Shown: piece by piece, positions 22,381 through 33,995 of the stretch | Layout: every line of letters starts with the position of its first letter | Position numbering within the stretch: position 1 is the first letter of the stretch | Assembly (NCBI GenBank): GCA_026260175.1 | Contig: JAKCWW010000334.1 | Coordinates: forward strand, 18,495 to 82,494 | Reading direction: 5' to 3' | Origin: Reticulitermes lucifugus | Taxonomy: Eukaryota; Arthropoda; Insecta; Blattodea; Rhinotermitidae | DNA: 64,000 nucleotides | Program-made: the position numbers and the translations under genes | Notes under the pieces: model-generated | What the model saw: only the letters and a program-made list of their open reading frames with translations | What the model was told of the DNA's origin: nothing | Databases searched by the model: none

Positions 22381-22744
22381 TTTTAGAAGATAATATTAGA
22401 TGATGTGTTGATGGTTTAATAAGGCTCTTTTTGTGTTTTGGAGGGCCATGGTTTGTTTATGGCATTAAATGGAACTGGAATGCGGTGACATATTGAACTG
22501 GGATAAATGAAAATATTGTGCATGGAATAAAAATTAAAATGAAGTGATGATTTAAGAAACAACGAAAGTCACAAATCACTAATTTTCGAGAAAAAATGTG
22601 TGCTCTTTAATAAATTATTTTGATCAGAAATTCTGCTTACACTGATATAATCACAGCTGGTGTCAAGTACAATCATTCAATTTGTAATCTTTTCCGATAA
22701 ATTAGTTTAACTGTGACGTATGTTCCTTCTGCACTAATCACTGC
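22381..22744. other. Intron sequence
   Basis: Nothing recognised. Confidence 0.4.
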
Positions 22745-23337
22745 AGATGCAATAATATATTATCATTATTACTATCCCTTGTCTCTTGTCACAGGCCTCT
22801 TCTCCCTGGTGCTTCTCTTGAACCAACGGTGATCCCCACCAGTCAGGTTTCAAGTTTCAGACTGCAATACTTTCCATATTATGTGTGATGTTCCAAGTAT
22901 AGCTGTCTTTTGTAGCGAATCTATTGAATGTTTTCCTGGTATGGCTTCTAAATTTTTCTTTAAAGCTTTTGTTACTATTCCAGTGGCTCCAATTACTACT
23001 GGTATAATCATACATTTCATGTTCCACATTCACTGTATCGCTATACATAAACTCTTGTATTTTAGTTTCTTTTCTGCTTCCTTTTGCATGATATTGCTGT
23101 CCGCTGGTATTGCCACATCGATCAGTATGCATGTTTTCTCTTTTTTGTTTTTAATTATTCTATCTGGCCTATTTGCTGTAACTTCTCTGTCTGTATGTAC
23201 CCCTTGATTCCATAACACTGTTACATCTTCTTGTTCACATACTGGTTTCGGTGTGTGTGTGTGTGTGTCTGTACCATTTGTCTGTCGTTTCGATGCCTAG
23301 TGCTTTGCATATTGAATAATGTAACTGTGCACCAACT
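22745..23337 (-). pseudogene. Non-LTR retrotransposon C-terminal region
   Basis: The minus strand reads KVGAQLHYSICKALGIET at about 23337, then after a CA repeat PKPVCEQEDVTVLWNQGVHT, DREVTANRPDRIIKNKKEKT, CILIDVAIPADSN, EAEKKLKYKSLCI, and in another frame VIPVVIGATGIV and AIPGKHSIDSLQKTAILGTS, ending GDHRWFKRS. It is a distinctive C-terminal domain found after the reverse transcriptase in one insect LINE family. Frame changes at the CA insertion and near 23020 make it non-functional. Confidence 0.85.
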
Positions 23338-23400
23338 TTATTATTATTATTATTATTACTATTATTATTATTATTATTAGTAGTAGTAGTAGTAGTAGTA
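23338..23400. repeat. (TTA)n / (TAG)n microsatellite
   Basis: ATT/TTA units followed by AGT units, directly at the 5' edge of the LINE fragment. Confidence 0.95.
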
Positions 23401-25250
23401 TTTATGTCATAACTACCTTTAGAAAATGGGTTCTGTACTCATTCTTTGTTATATTGTAATAAAACAAAATATCCCTGTTAAAACCCAAATGCAATTTATG
23501 TAGGAATAATTAATCTAGAGCACATTACCATAGGAACACTTCAAATATTTGTGAAAAAGCAAGAAATTAAGGACGTGTACCTAATTGTACATAATATATG
23601 AGATACATCATACAAATATGGATAAACAAACTTTATGTGACACCAACATGATTTTACAATACTGTTTTTCCTATGTCTACCATCAACAGTTTTGTGGCAC
23701 TTGCCTGTTGAACACAATCTGATAAAGGACTTCTAATCTTTTGCCCTGTTCTTATATTTCATCCCTGTATCAAAGTAGGATGTTCCATTCCAAAGGTACA
23801 ATTTTCACTGTGGTACTTCAGATATAAACTGTGTTACAGGAACTAGAGGCTAGAACTTCTGAAGGTAAGTATCTATTCCATATGTAATCACAAATGAAGT
23901 TATTATGTCTTCTTTCCTGAATAATGTGATTTTCTGAGGAAACAAATTTACATTGGAGTAAATTTTGTAGAAAATTTCACTTTGAATCCCAGTTGCCTTT
24001 AGATTGCACATCCCCTCTCTTTGAATAATTAAAGAAATATAAAAAAACAGTAATCACTATCTAAATAAATGGGTCAGCTTCCCTTTCAAGTTGATACAGA
24101 TACAAATTACATTCCCCTTGTACTTGTTAAAGTTTCTTTTCTCTTCTCTTCTGTAGGTGAACATCTTCCTCAGTTATCCAGCATCTTCTATTGACATAAT
24201 CTACTAATCTCTATCAATACAAGGTAACAGGGCACTACATTAAATAAAACCTAAATGAATACTTCTTAAGGTTTAACAAAAGATGCAACAAATTAATAAA
24301 TAAGCAGATATGAAAAAAGAAATAGCACTCAGGTCTTTCATATGTTTCAGGTCAGCCCACACACACTGAGAGCAGCAAACACCATTTGTCAATGCCTTGT
24401 TATATAATCTGAAGTTTCCAAGATCACTGAATGCAATAAAACATGCTCGGGCTAGCAGCTGCATCAGGTGGCTGAACGGCAATTAAACAAACATTTTGAT
24501 CCCCCCCACTCTCACTCCCCCTTCTCTCTCACGCACGCACGCACGCACACTGTATAACAACCTTCACAATACACATTTAGCCAATAACTCAGTTCTGAGA
24601 AAGACGTGACTTATGTTGTTTCTGTGATCACTGATTAAAATGTTGCATTGGCATGGACATACAGAGAGAAGAGGCAAAGGCATCAGACAGGCAAAATACT
24701 GGACAATTGGAAAAGATATTAAAGAAACCTTGAAGTGGCTAATGGAGCATGTGAATTGGGAGAACAGGAATAGGAAACAGAACAAGGAAGGTATTCCTAG
24801 ATCCTTTATTCAAGCAGGAACATGAGTCAGAATTGTTTAACTTGGAGATACAAATTTATAATTAATTTTCAGCCTTCTATTACACTAATCAAATAAGAGT
24901 TTGGAATGAAATACTACTAACATATAAATGGTACAATTTTATTTCATTGTTGACATATTTTGACAGAAATCAATGGCAAAATCGTGCATGAAAAAACACA
25001 ATCCTTCAAAGAATCTGTCGAATCACTAAAGAAATTACATTTTTAACTGAAGATGGACAAATGTAATGGGGCAATTTCATGTGTCTTACAATAAATAGAT
25101 TATCACATTTTTATTATCTAGAACACACACATACTTTAGGTCTGTATCATGAAAACTATGTCCTCGTCCTATCTGAACTTAAGTACAGAGTACCAGGATT
25201 ATTGCACAGCCATGTTACAAGACATTTTAAGTCTCCACACAGTTTCTTAC
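23401..25250. other. Intron sequence
   Basis: No exon or clear mobile element. CGCA repeats at 24528-24549. A 61-codon frame at 24640-24825 faintly recalls LINE endings but is not convincing. Confidence 0.45.
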
Positions 25251-25321
25251 CTGAATGAACAGCACCCTCCTCACTTCCAGAGCCAACTCCCAAACGCTTT
25301 AACTGCTGCATCTTGTGTTCC
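25251..25321 (-). CDS. Host gene exon 3 of those visible, 71 bp
   Basis: A short exon between acceptor TTTCAG and donor GTAAGA. One base completes an Arg codon (AG|G) begun in exon 44608-44760. Then 23 codons read EHKMQQLKRLGVGSGSEEGA and VHS, and one base starts the Gly completed in exon 20249-20611. Both junction phases agree with the neighbouring exons, which is the main evidence for such a small exon. The segment begins helical and basic and turns acidic. Confidence 0.85.
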
Positions 25322-25769
25322 CTGAAAGAACAACAACAGAGGAGCACATGGCACTGTGCCTTTGTATGCTACAAATGAAACTAGTTGCTACACCATGGCC
25401 ATTTGCATAACATACTATAAGAAAAATATCTCTAAACTTTATTTTAAACAGAATGATGTGCTTTATAATTGCTGGTTTTATGCAGTGAGTGTGGGGTGGC
25501 AGAATGAACACAAATTTCAAGCACCATAAGTATTCTATATGATTTTGCTTACCATTTCTTTAAGTTAATATCTTCTAAGCATATATTGTTGACAGAGAAA
25601 ATGCACAATCCAAATACCCTGACTATGTAAACTAATAAATTGTACTCAACAATGCACAGAAGCATCAACAACTTGTAGTGTATTTTGTTAGATATGCAGT
25701 ATATAAAAGAATTTCAGAGTTATACATCTTAAAAGGAAAAGCCTGCACTAACATACTTTTTGCATTCAT
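25322..25769. other. Start of the 19.3-kb intron
   Basis: Polypyrimidine-type acceptor region followed by unassigned sequence. Confidence 0.5.
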
Positions 25770-25965
25770 TGCACTGCATTGCTGGCTATAGGCAACCCAG
25801 GTTTTATTCCCAACATGGACACTACTTCAATACTGCATCTGGTACCCATCTAGCCTCTTATACTAAAACAGATGGACTGTGAAGTTGACCATCCAACTCT
25901 ATCTAGTCCTAGGGTTCAGAATACGTGAACATTTACTTCCACCTCCCAATGTATTTAAATGGAAG
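25770..25965 (+). mobile_element. Very diverged SINE
   Basis: Weak but ordered matches to the SINE: GGTTTTATTCCCAACA in the B-box region, CTGGTACCCATCTAGCCTC, GTTGACCATCCAACTCTATC, CTAGTCCTAGGGTTCAGAAT and CTTCCACCTCCCAATG, in the right order and spacing. Confidence 0.65.
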
Positions 25966-26364
25966 GGTGCATCAACACAGAAACAACTATCTTTCATTAA
26001 TTTTTTGAAAAAATTAGTCATTTTTGAGAATTATAAGATTAACATAAAGTCAGAATGACAGTGAATAAATTTGTACCCTAATTAAATTTGCCAAGAGACA
26101 TGTAGAGAGGACTTGAATATCATACCTACTGAAATCCTTTCAATCAAATATACATCCCATACAAAGAGTAATTTGTGACTCCATGTCTGAACTTCAGGAC
26201 CTCTTTCCTGAAGTCATATCCAGTCAGAAATATCATATGAACATAGATCCAGTTCTGAAAGGCCACATAGCATGATTGTGAAGTAACTACATAATGTTAA
26301 ATGGCTGTATCACTTAAAAAGAATGTAATATTGTTAAAATACTTGCACCACTTTAAAGCCCTTA

Positions 26365-26730
26365 CACTAGCATCTACTGTCAGATTTCAACATAGGCCCC
26401 CAGCATTTTGCACACACTTCTGTAACCTGCAGGACAGACCCAACATTTTTCATTAAGAAGTCAAGGGGAACAGTGGCAAAAGTATCAAGTATTCTTGGCT
26501 TTGAGCAATAGACTTCCTCTTTGGCCCAACCACACAAAAAGGAATCACATTCTGTTGGTCCTACATGCCAAATCCAACAAAAAAGGAAAATGGTATGAAC
26601 AGTAAGTGCAAAATATGGTGGTGCTTCATCTTGCATGAAGCGCAGTTCTTCACAGCTGTCACACTGAGAAACAATGGGCTGCACTAAATTGTCAAGAACA
26701 TTCAAGTAGCACTCACCAATCACCACGTCT
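26365..26730 (-). pseudogene. Mariner-like (IS630/Tc1/mariner) transposase, C-terminal half
   Basis: The minus strand reads VIGECYLNVLDNLVQPIV, then RFMQDEAPPYFALTVHT, which matches the region around the second catalytic Asp (QQDGAPPH-type). It continues to WIWHVGPTECDSFLCGWAKE, a shortened version of the W.PRSPDLTP.DFFLWG block that carries the third catalytic residue. It ends VYCSKPRILDTFATVPLDFL. The proline-rich part of the third-residue motif has been lost, so the enzyme would be dead. No terminal inverted repeats found nearby. Confidence 0.8.
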
Positions 26731-29711
26731 CGTTTTCACCTTAAAATCACTCTGTAGGTTTGTCATTACCTGAATGTTAAAAGACTATTTGAACACGTAC
26801 TTACATAAAGCTTCTATTGCTGAATTTACAATGCATATTAAAAATGAGCAACCTCAACCTCAGTGAACTTTCTGGCACATCTGTAAAAAATTGGCTACAG
26901 ATCTCAATTCCCTAGATTATTATCTGCAAGGACACATGAAAGATATGATGTACCAGCAAAAAGTGAAAACATAAGAGGCATTTGCCATAGAATTTTGCAT
27001 GTTACAACCCATGTAAATGACAATAATAATGAACTGATGTGTGCCACATGCTAAATTTATATACATCCCATGAGGCTGGAGGAAGAAATTTTTAAAATAT
27101 TTTGCACATCTAGCCAAGAATGCTTCATGTACATACATGTTCACTTATTCTTATATTCTATATTTATATGACATTTCTGACTGAGAATGACCTCAGGAAT
27201 AACATCCCAAGTTATGTCATCAAGTCCTGAATCGCTGCGCGAGAGCATACCTGCTACTAATTTTTAATTAGGCCCCTAAGTACAGTTTCCCTTAAAATGA
27301 TTCATTACTAAATCAAAATTCTGTATAGGCCCACACTGCTGAATTTGATCAAAACTGGTCAAAAAGTTTGGTTTGTAAACAGCGCAGAATAACAAATGTA
27401 AACACTGCAAACATCACTTGGGCCTAAATTTGAACTATGAAGTAGATGCTTTATGGAAGGTATCACATAAAATGTAACTGTTTTCAGTGGTGACAGAAGA
27501 TAAGTCTTAGGGAACAATAAGACACCAAAACGTGGATAGGAGAATTAGTTATATCCTGAAGGTAAAAAATGTTGAACCATAGTATATCTATTATCAGTTA
27601 AAACAGTCACTGAAAATTATGTGAGGGCCACTGAGATCCAATACTTGGAGGAAGTGTGTGAGATAATCCAGAAAAGAATGGTAACAAACAAAAACATACT
27701 TTGGATAGAGTCCATGTAGGGAAGACAAGAACCCAAAATTTAGGGCCACTGAGTCTTTCCTTAACTGTACATCATATAGGAAAATAAATGTACATGAAAT
27801 AACTTTTGTTGGTTAGAACTGTATTGGCCAAAGGGTTGAAACTGAGTACAATGTTTCCTAAGTAGCATATTTTAGGAAAAACTCAAATTTGTGTGGAAAT
27901 AACTTAAAATAAGCGAGTAGCTGATAGATGCAGAAATTATGATATATAATTAGATAAGATGCATGTTTTCCCAAAGTTCATTGATGTGCCAGTCTGCAAT
28001 AATCTGTTTCTGTTACTTATTTTTATTAGACTGGATGACTCCAGTCTTAGCATTTTATTTAAGAGTTTTCAATGTTCTGGCAACTTACTTTCCAAGACAG
28101 AAGTGGTTATGCTATACTTATAACACTACTAATATATACATACTATCCTTAGCAATGAAATGTAAAATTGATGGTATGAATGTAGCAAGCCTCTCCCTGT
28201 TAAGATATCGGTTTAATACCAAGTGATGGAGAAGGTATTGCAGTGTTCATATGACAATAATAAACATATAAAAATTAAATAACTCTCAGGTACGAAGAAT
28301 GTTGGCCAGAAATTTACAGCTCACATGAGCAAAGTGAGAAGCTGAACAACAAAAAAGAACTCATATCTGTAAATCCTTCTCAGGCAGTGTGACCCTTGTG
28401 ATAATTTTATGTATAGATCAGACCACGCAGTGTCCAATTACATTACGAAACCAACTCTTTAAAGTGCACTGTAACAATACACATCTCCTGCTGTAACATT
28501 AAAAACTTTTCATTTTACACAGAGAAGGAACTTGTGCATTTTGTACGACTCTCAGAATAAACAGCAACTACTTCACTCTGCAGCATCAACCAGTTTGTCT
28601 CCGTAAAAGTGATGTCATATAGTTATATTTTTTATGATTCTCAAACACAGTCATTACTTCTTTGAACAACATTAACTGACTTATTTTGGTAATGGAGACA
28701 AGCATGATTTCTGAGAGATAGGAACTTAATTTTTAACTATTATTTAGAGAAACTTCTAGGTTCAAAGGCTTAAAAAGACAAAATGAAAAAAAGAATTACT
28801 AAATTAATTATACCAACTACCTTGATATCAAGTGATATTACAGCATAATACAGATACAAATTTCAATCTCACATAACAAATACATGTGTGTTTCTACCAT
28901 TCACGAATGACTTGCTACATATGAGGGAATTCTCTGATATTAAATGCTTTTATACTACAGTTATGCAAATCGCCATGATTTTAGATTGGGCAGAGGGAAC
29001 TGAAGTATGTGCAAAATCTTTTCACTTAATCATTAAAAGTGTTTTATACTGGAGTACTTTCATAACTGAACAACAGCCCCAACCAAACCATTCTAGATAC
29101 ACTCCAGAGTACATTAACAAAAACATATGCTTTAATTTTACAAACAAAGGACTATATTAAACAATACAAAACACAGCCAGAGCTTATGATGGAGTGGAAC
29201 TTTTCACTTTGTACTACGTGTTAAGTTAAACACAAATCTACTTTACTTTAAGACTTTGTGACTGAATCACGATAACTAAGATACGAATATACCAGTTCTA
29301 TAGATATTTTCATAACATAATGCTCAAAAAAGATTTTCTGAAACATCTTTACTGGAACATTGAAAAACATCAAGAAGGGCCATCGTCATCAACATGCAAT
29401 AACACCGAAATGCAACATTGCATAAGCAATATTCAAACACTAACACATCTCCACTTAAATATCATCATTACAGACTAATCTTATCAATGTGCACTCCATT
29501 ACAGAGTCACAAAGATTCGCAATGCATTATTTACCACACTGTTTACTAAATATAATTTGAGCAAGATTAAATTATTCCATAGGACTCTGACAATGGTATA
29601 GCACATTTGGAACCATTTACCATATGGGCTTTGTCCACCATCACCCATTAAAATACAAACACTACATTTTTGGGACAGTATTATTACCCAACATCAGTCT
29701 ATATATAACTT
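26731..29711. other. Intron sequence with dispersed-repeat pieces
   Basis: No exon found. Two copies of an unclassified repeat (ACGACTCTCAGAATAAACAG and ATGATTCTCAAACACAGTCA) lie near 28540 and 28640; both match 2828-2905. Open frames at 27963-28226 and 28888-29160 have no motifs. Confidence 0.45.
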
Positions 29712-29890
29712 TAACACCTATCTAGTTGAGCCCAATAATCAAAGCTATTCTAGACCTCTGAGCCCAGAGGTTCAGAACAGCTGTGCTTATTGGGCCCAAC
29801 TGAGTAGGTTGTAATCTTACTTTTAGCCTGAGGACAGTTTTGGTCCTTGTCCTCAGGCTAAAAATAAGGTTGTAACCTACTCAGTTGAGT
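29712..29890. mobile_element. Two nested palindromes, CCTGAGGACA family
   Basis: The first palindrome (29724-29801) has arms AGTTGAGCCCAATAA...CTCTG and its inverse. Immediately after it comes a second hairpin (about 29801-29888) with arms AGTAGGTTGTAATCTTAC / TAAGGTTGTAACCTACTCAG and inner AGCCTGAGGAC / GTCCTCAGGCT. The second hairpin matches 11372-11530. Confidence 0.75.
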
Positions 29891-30064
29891 AATGGACGTA
29901 GTCCACAAATGAAATGATTCCAAGGGTAAAATAAAAACCTTTGCAGTGAAATGAGTTCACCTTATCATAAAGCTGTAAGACTAATTAATCTGTGTGCTAA
30001 GTTCTCTTACATTAAGCACTACACACAGATTTAAATTTATCTGGACTGGTATAGGATAAGATAC

Positions 30065-30265
30065 ATAAAGGTTACATAGAGAGTTTTGATGAGAAAAACT
30101 ATCAGAAAACTTCCACCTGGAAGACCAAGATGGAGATGGGAGAATAACATAAAGATGACTCATAAGATGTGATGATGGGAGGTGGATGGAACTGTCGTGT
30201 ATAATGGTGGGTTCTGTTACAAGTGGCATTCAAACTTTGGATTTTGCTACACAGTACTGTTTGAA
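30065..30265 (+). pseudogene. Non-LTR retrotransposon fragment
   Basis: RKLPPGRPRWRWENNIKM followed, in another frame, by CDDGRWMELSCIMV and SGIQTLDF. The order (GRPR.RWE.NIKM then RWMELAQD) is the usual C-terminus of an insect LINE. Frameshifted and short. Confidence 0.65.
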
Positions 30266-30404
30266 TGCTCCAGAGTGTCAGGTGTAGCAAAGGATTTAAA
30301 AAATTCGCTTCATACAGTTCAAAAGAAATGGCTGTACAAAAGTAATGCATTTTGATGGTCATGCAAGAGAATATGGAAAATGAAACATGCAACGCTCCTT
30401 ACTA

Positions 30405-30600
30405 CATGAGATTTGAAGTTCTAACAGGAAATTTACTGCCAAGTCCTCTGGGATGTAACTGTCCATTGCTGAGTGTGGAGTTCTCTACATTTCAAATGAC
30501 TACTTGACCCTGAAGATGAAGGGGCTATAATCCTTGAAAACGTCAGGGATTACACACCCAATGACACAGTGTCACATCCCATGAGATGTGAATCTTCAGT
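30405..30600. mobile_element. Palindromic-family element with hammerhead-like core
   Basis: Starts CATGAGATTTGAAGTTCTAA, carries CCTCTGGGATGTAACTG in the left arm and CAGTGTCACATCCCATGAGA in the right. At 30510-30549 is CTGAAGA, T, GAAGG, loop, CCTTG, AAAACGTC, a hammerhead-like core with a possible AAGG/CCTT stem II. Same family as 8744-8875 and 61138-61350. Confidence 0.7.
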
Positions 30601-31805
30601 CTTTACTACATTTCTCATATTATCCATATTCTAGGACAAGGATAACAAACCTTCAAGTCGTGTTGTTTTTAACATCTAAGTGAGTTTCTGGTTGGCTCAC
30701 CAGTACATTCTAGTGTGAATATTATGTTGAAGTAGTAATAATAATTTTGCACGACATTTCAACAAAGAAACTTCTCTGAATCCATAGGTGCAATGAAAGA
30801 CCAAAGAATTGCTCCATAAATCTGATTCATGTTTCCTGCATAGAAACATTCTACTTTTGAACATTTAAATAACATTCAAAGGGTGTGAAATATGTCATGT
30901 AAAGGAGGCTTCAGAGGGTTAAACTGCATAACCAAGAGCTGCCAATGCTTCTTCGTCCTTGGAAATTATGCTATTATGGTAAGAGATGACATCAGATTCT
31001 GTTGGCTTTTCAATGTTCCTTCTTCACTTACTAAAATAACAAAATATTAACCAGCCATACTGAATCATGCAGACATAATTAACATAAACTACAAAAAGAA
31101 GTAAACACACAACAACAGACAGTACATTGTTTTGTGTGTTGGAGTAATAAAATACTATCTTGAAACATTTCTTCATAAATTTTATGTTAATTTTTGCAGC
31201 CTATGTCTGTTCAATCCTTCATGCAAGAACTGCACATATCCTCCCCCAAGTCCTTAAAGCAAATAATAGCCACAAAAATATCTTGTGGTTGTTCACTGGT
31301 CATCACAAAACAGCTACAGTTTAAAACCATCTAGAGTCTACAGAACGGCTTGTGGTTATATAATTGTGAACATAATAAATTGCCAACACATTATTTTTAT
31401 CTCATATTACTTCCTTCAAATGAAACATTATTGTGAAACAGTTGGCCTCAACATGCTACTGATTTGTTTTGAGAGTCAGTGCAGGAATTTAGATTCCCAA
31501 AATAATACCATCTGGAAATCATATGCCAACGTGTATCACATTGGCATAAGTCCCTGCCATTTGCCTTTCTGCAGACACTATGACCTTTGAATGAATTCTA
31601 TGTAATACATATCACTGAATGAGAAAGATAAAACGAGGTTCAACTATATTCATGCTGTACAGGATTGAGGTTCTTACTACAATGAATATTGACCCCTTGG
31701 GTGGGAATTTAAATATTACTAAATGTGGTTTCAATTTATTTCAGTTAATGATATTGGTATAAGCCACAGAACTACAATTTTGCCTACCATTTTGTAAGGG
31801 TGTAA
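30601..31805. other. Intron sequence
   Basis: The 101-codon open frame at 31285-31590 has no recognisable motif, and I do not support it as a gene. Confidence 0.45.
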
Positions 31806-32275
31806 AACTTGGTCTCTCACACTAAGGGGAGAACATAGGCTAAGGGTGTTCAATTACAGGATGCCAAGGAAAATATTGGGGTCTAAGATGGAAGAAGTGA
31901 CAGGAGGTTGGAGGAAAATGCATAATGCTGTCCATGATTTTTACTCTGCAAAAAATATAATTAATGTGATTGTACCAAGGAGGATGAAATTGGTAGGGCC
32001 TGAGGCATGTACTGGGGAAGAAGAGAAATGCATGCAAGGTTTTTGTGGTAAAACTTGAAGGAAAGAGACCGCTTTGAAGACCTAGGCATAGATGGGAGGA
32101 TAGTATTAAAATGGATCTTATGAAACAGGGCAGGATGGCACGGACTGCATTCATCTAACTTTGGGTACAATGCAGGCTCCTGTGAACACAATAATAAACC
32201 TTTGGATTCCAAAATGCAGCAAGTTTCTTGACTAAGTGATGACACTGCTCCACTGACTTAGTCAGTTAGTTAACA
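31806..32275 (+). pseudogene. Non-LTR retrotransposon 3' end
   Basis: Plus-strand pieces across three frames: SLTLRGEHRLRVFNYR, RKILGSKMEEVTGGWRK, then LEGKRPLRRPRHRWEDSIKM, DLMKQGRMA, and a tail near IPKCSKFLD. This is the same LINE family as 5668-6165 on the opposite strand; multiple frameshifts. The antisense open frames are shadows. Confidence 0.85.
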
Positions 32276-32655
32276 GTAATGACGTGGTTGTCAGCCAATT
32301 GAACACTACTTCAAATATGATAACAAATTATGTTTAAAATCAAATGCAACAAAAACCATGAGCTTGTAAGGAATGTTTTACTGAATCCACATACAAATAC
32401 TGCAATTTTGATGTAGCATTTAGCTCAAACATTAAAGAAAAGAACAAAATGTTTTTTACCGATATTCTTCGTGAATCTAAATTAACATAAAATTTCCTAC
32501 AGCTGTTTCCTTCTGTGCTTATATGAGTATTATGCTTAATAAAATACCAAGCAACAGACAAAGAGACTCACTACAAAAGAATTGTACCTGGAAAGTTACT
32601 GAAATAAAGTTCTTGATTCAGCCTGAATTTAATATTTTGTTTTTTTCAATATACA

Positions 32656-32659
<4 letters not shown>

Positions 32660-32692
<33 letters not shown>
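32660..32692. repeat. (AT)n microsatellite
   Basis: About 16 AT units. Confidence 0.95.
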
Positions 32693-32694
<2 letters not shown>

Positions 32695-33995
32695 GTGAAG
32701 AGAACTGTAATAAATGGGATGTAGTTATGTTTAGATGGATTTTGTCTTGATTTGTGTTATAAATAACACAATGGAATGACATCCTTTAAAAAAGAAAAAA
32801 CCTCTTGAATATTGAATCTGTACAATTAGTTATATATGCACTCAGTGGTTTCACATCAATATGGAACCTGGCCTACCACACGTTTTTTAAAATGCATAGG
32901 TAAGACTCTACTGGCACTGTGTGATGACCAGTGAGACCGAACATACTGCACAACAGAATCATTACAACATTAACCCTTGAGATATGAAATTTGAGAAAAC
33001 CAATGAAAATGGCAATGACACTCATGTGACAGTAGCTGTCAGATATCACACTGCTTTAACTGCTCTAAAGCAACAAGTTGAAGGTTAGATGAATGACACT
33101 AAATTCTTTCCACAACATTAGCATATCTATAGTACATTGTATAGAGACAGAGAGAAAAAAAGGCTGGCAAGACAATGAATAATAAAAATAATGATAAAGC
33201 AGTCATCAAAACAACAAACACTTCATTGTGATTTTAGAACAGCTGTAAACAAATAAATGTAACATTAACCAAGCAATAACTACAAAACACAGAACACTTT
33301 TTTAACTCAAATTCCATGAAACTGGAATAACAGTACAGTGTTTAGAAGCTAAGGATCTAAAACATATCTGTTCATGCATTTCCATTAATAAATTCAGTCA
33401 ACATGTTACTAAACACAATCATTCACAAATAAGCTGTGGTAAACAATAGGAACTCTTTGAAGTTGGACCTTCAGAACCAAACTAACCGCAAGTAGCATGA
33501 TTTGAAATTATACACGTGATGTTACAATTTCAAATGTAACAGTCTTGTTTACTTAGTCATAATATTTCATATTGACAAGCTACAAAATATTTTGAGAAGA
33601 TTATGTGCTGAAACTTTTGCTATCAAAGACACAAAGCCATGTATTTAAACATAAAGAATTGATGTAAATTGCATTCAAAATTCATGTTGTGCTTGCACTC
33701 TCTTGTCATATTGTAGCTGATCAGAGTTTTTAATTATGTATACTTAATATTATGTCAGCAAATGAAAAGTGCATCATGTAACAGTTATTTTATAATGTAA
33801 TGAAAAGGTACACATGTCTACTACACAGTAAATATGTAGGTATATTTTACAAATGTATCTGTCTGATGGATTTTATACTGGAATCAGCAGTACACACAAT
33901 GTGTCTTGTATGGAAATATCACACACACGTGCACACATACACACATAAACACACAGACGATTTTAACCCCAAAGATTTCAGAAAAGATATAAAAA
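32693..33995. other. Intron sequence
   Basis: AT-rich sequence with no exon or classifiable element. A short CA-rich stretch lies at 33921-33956. Confidence 0.45.

Noticed and set aside
24640-24825. LINE C-terminus (LHWHGHTERRGKG)
   Set aside because: Only one weak block resembles the GH.RM region; the downstream GRP and RWE blocks are absent.
31285-31590. 101-codon open frame
   Set aside because: No motif, no splice support, intronic position, low-complexity composition typical of chance.
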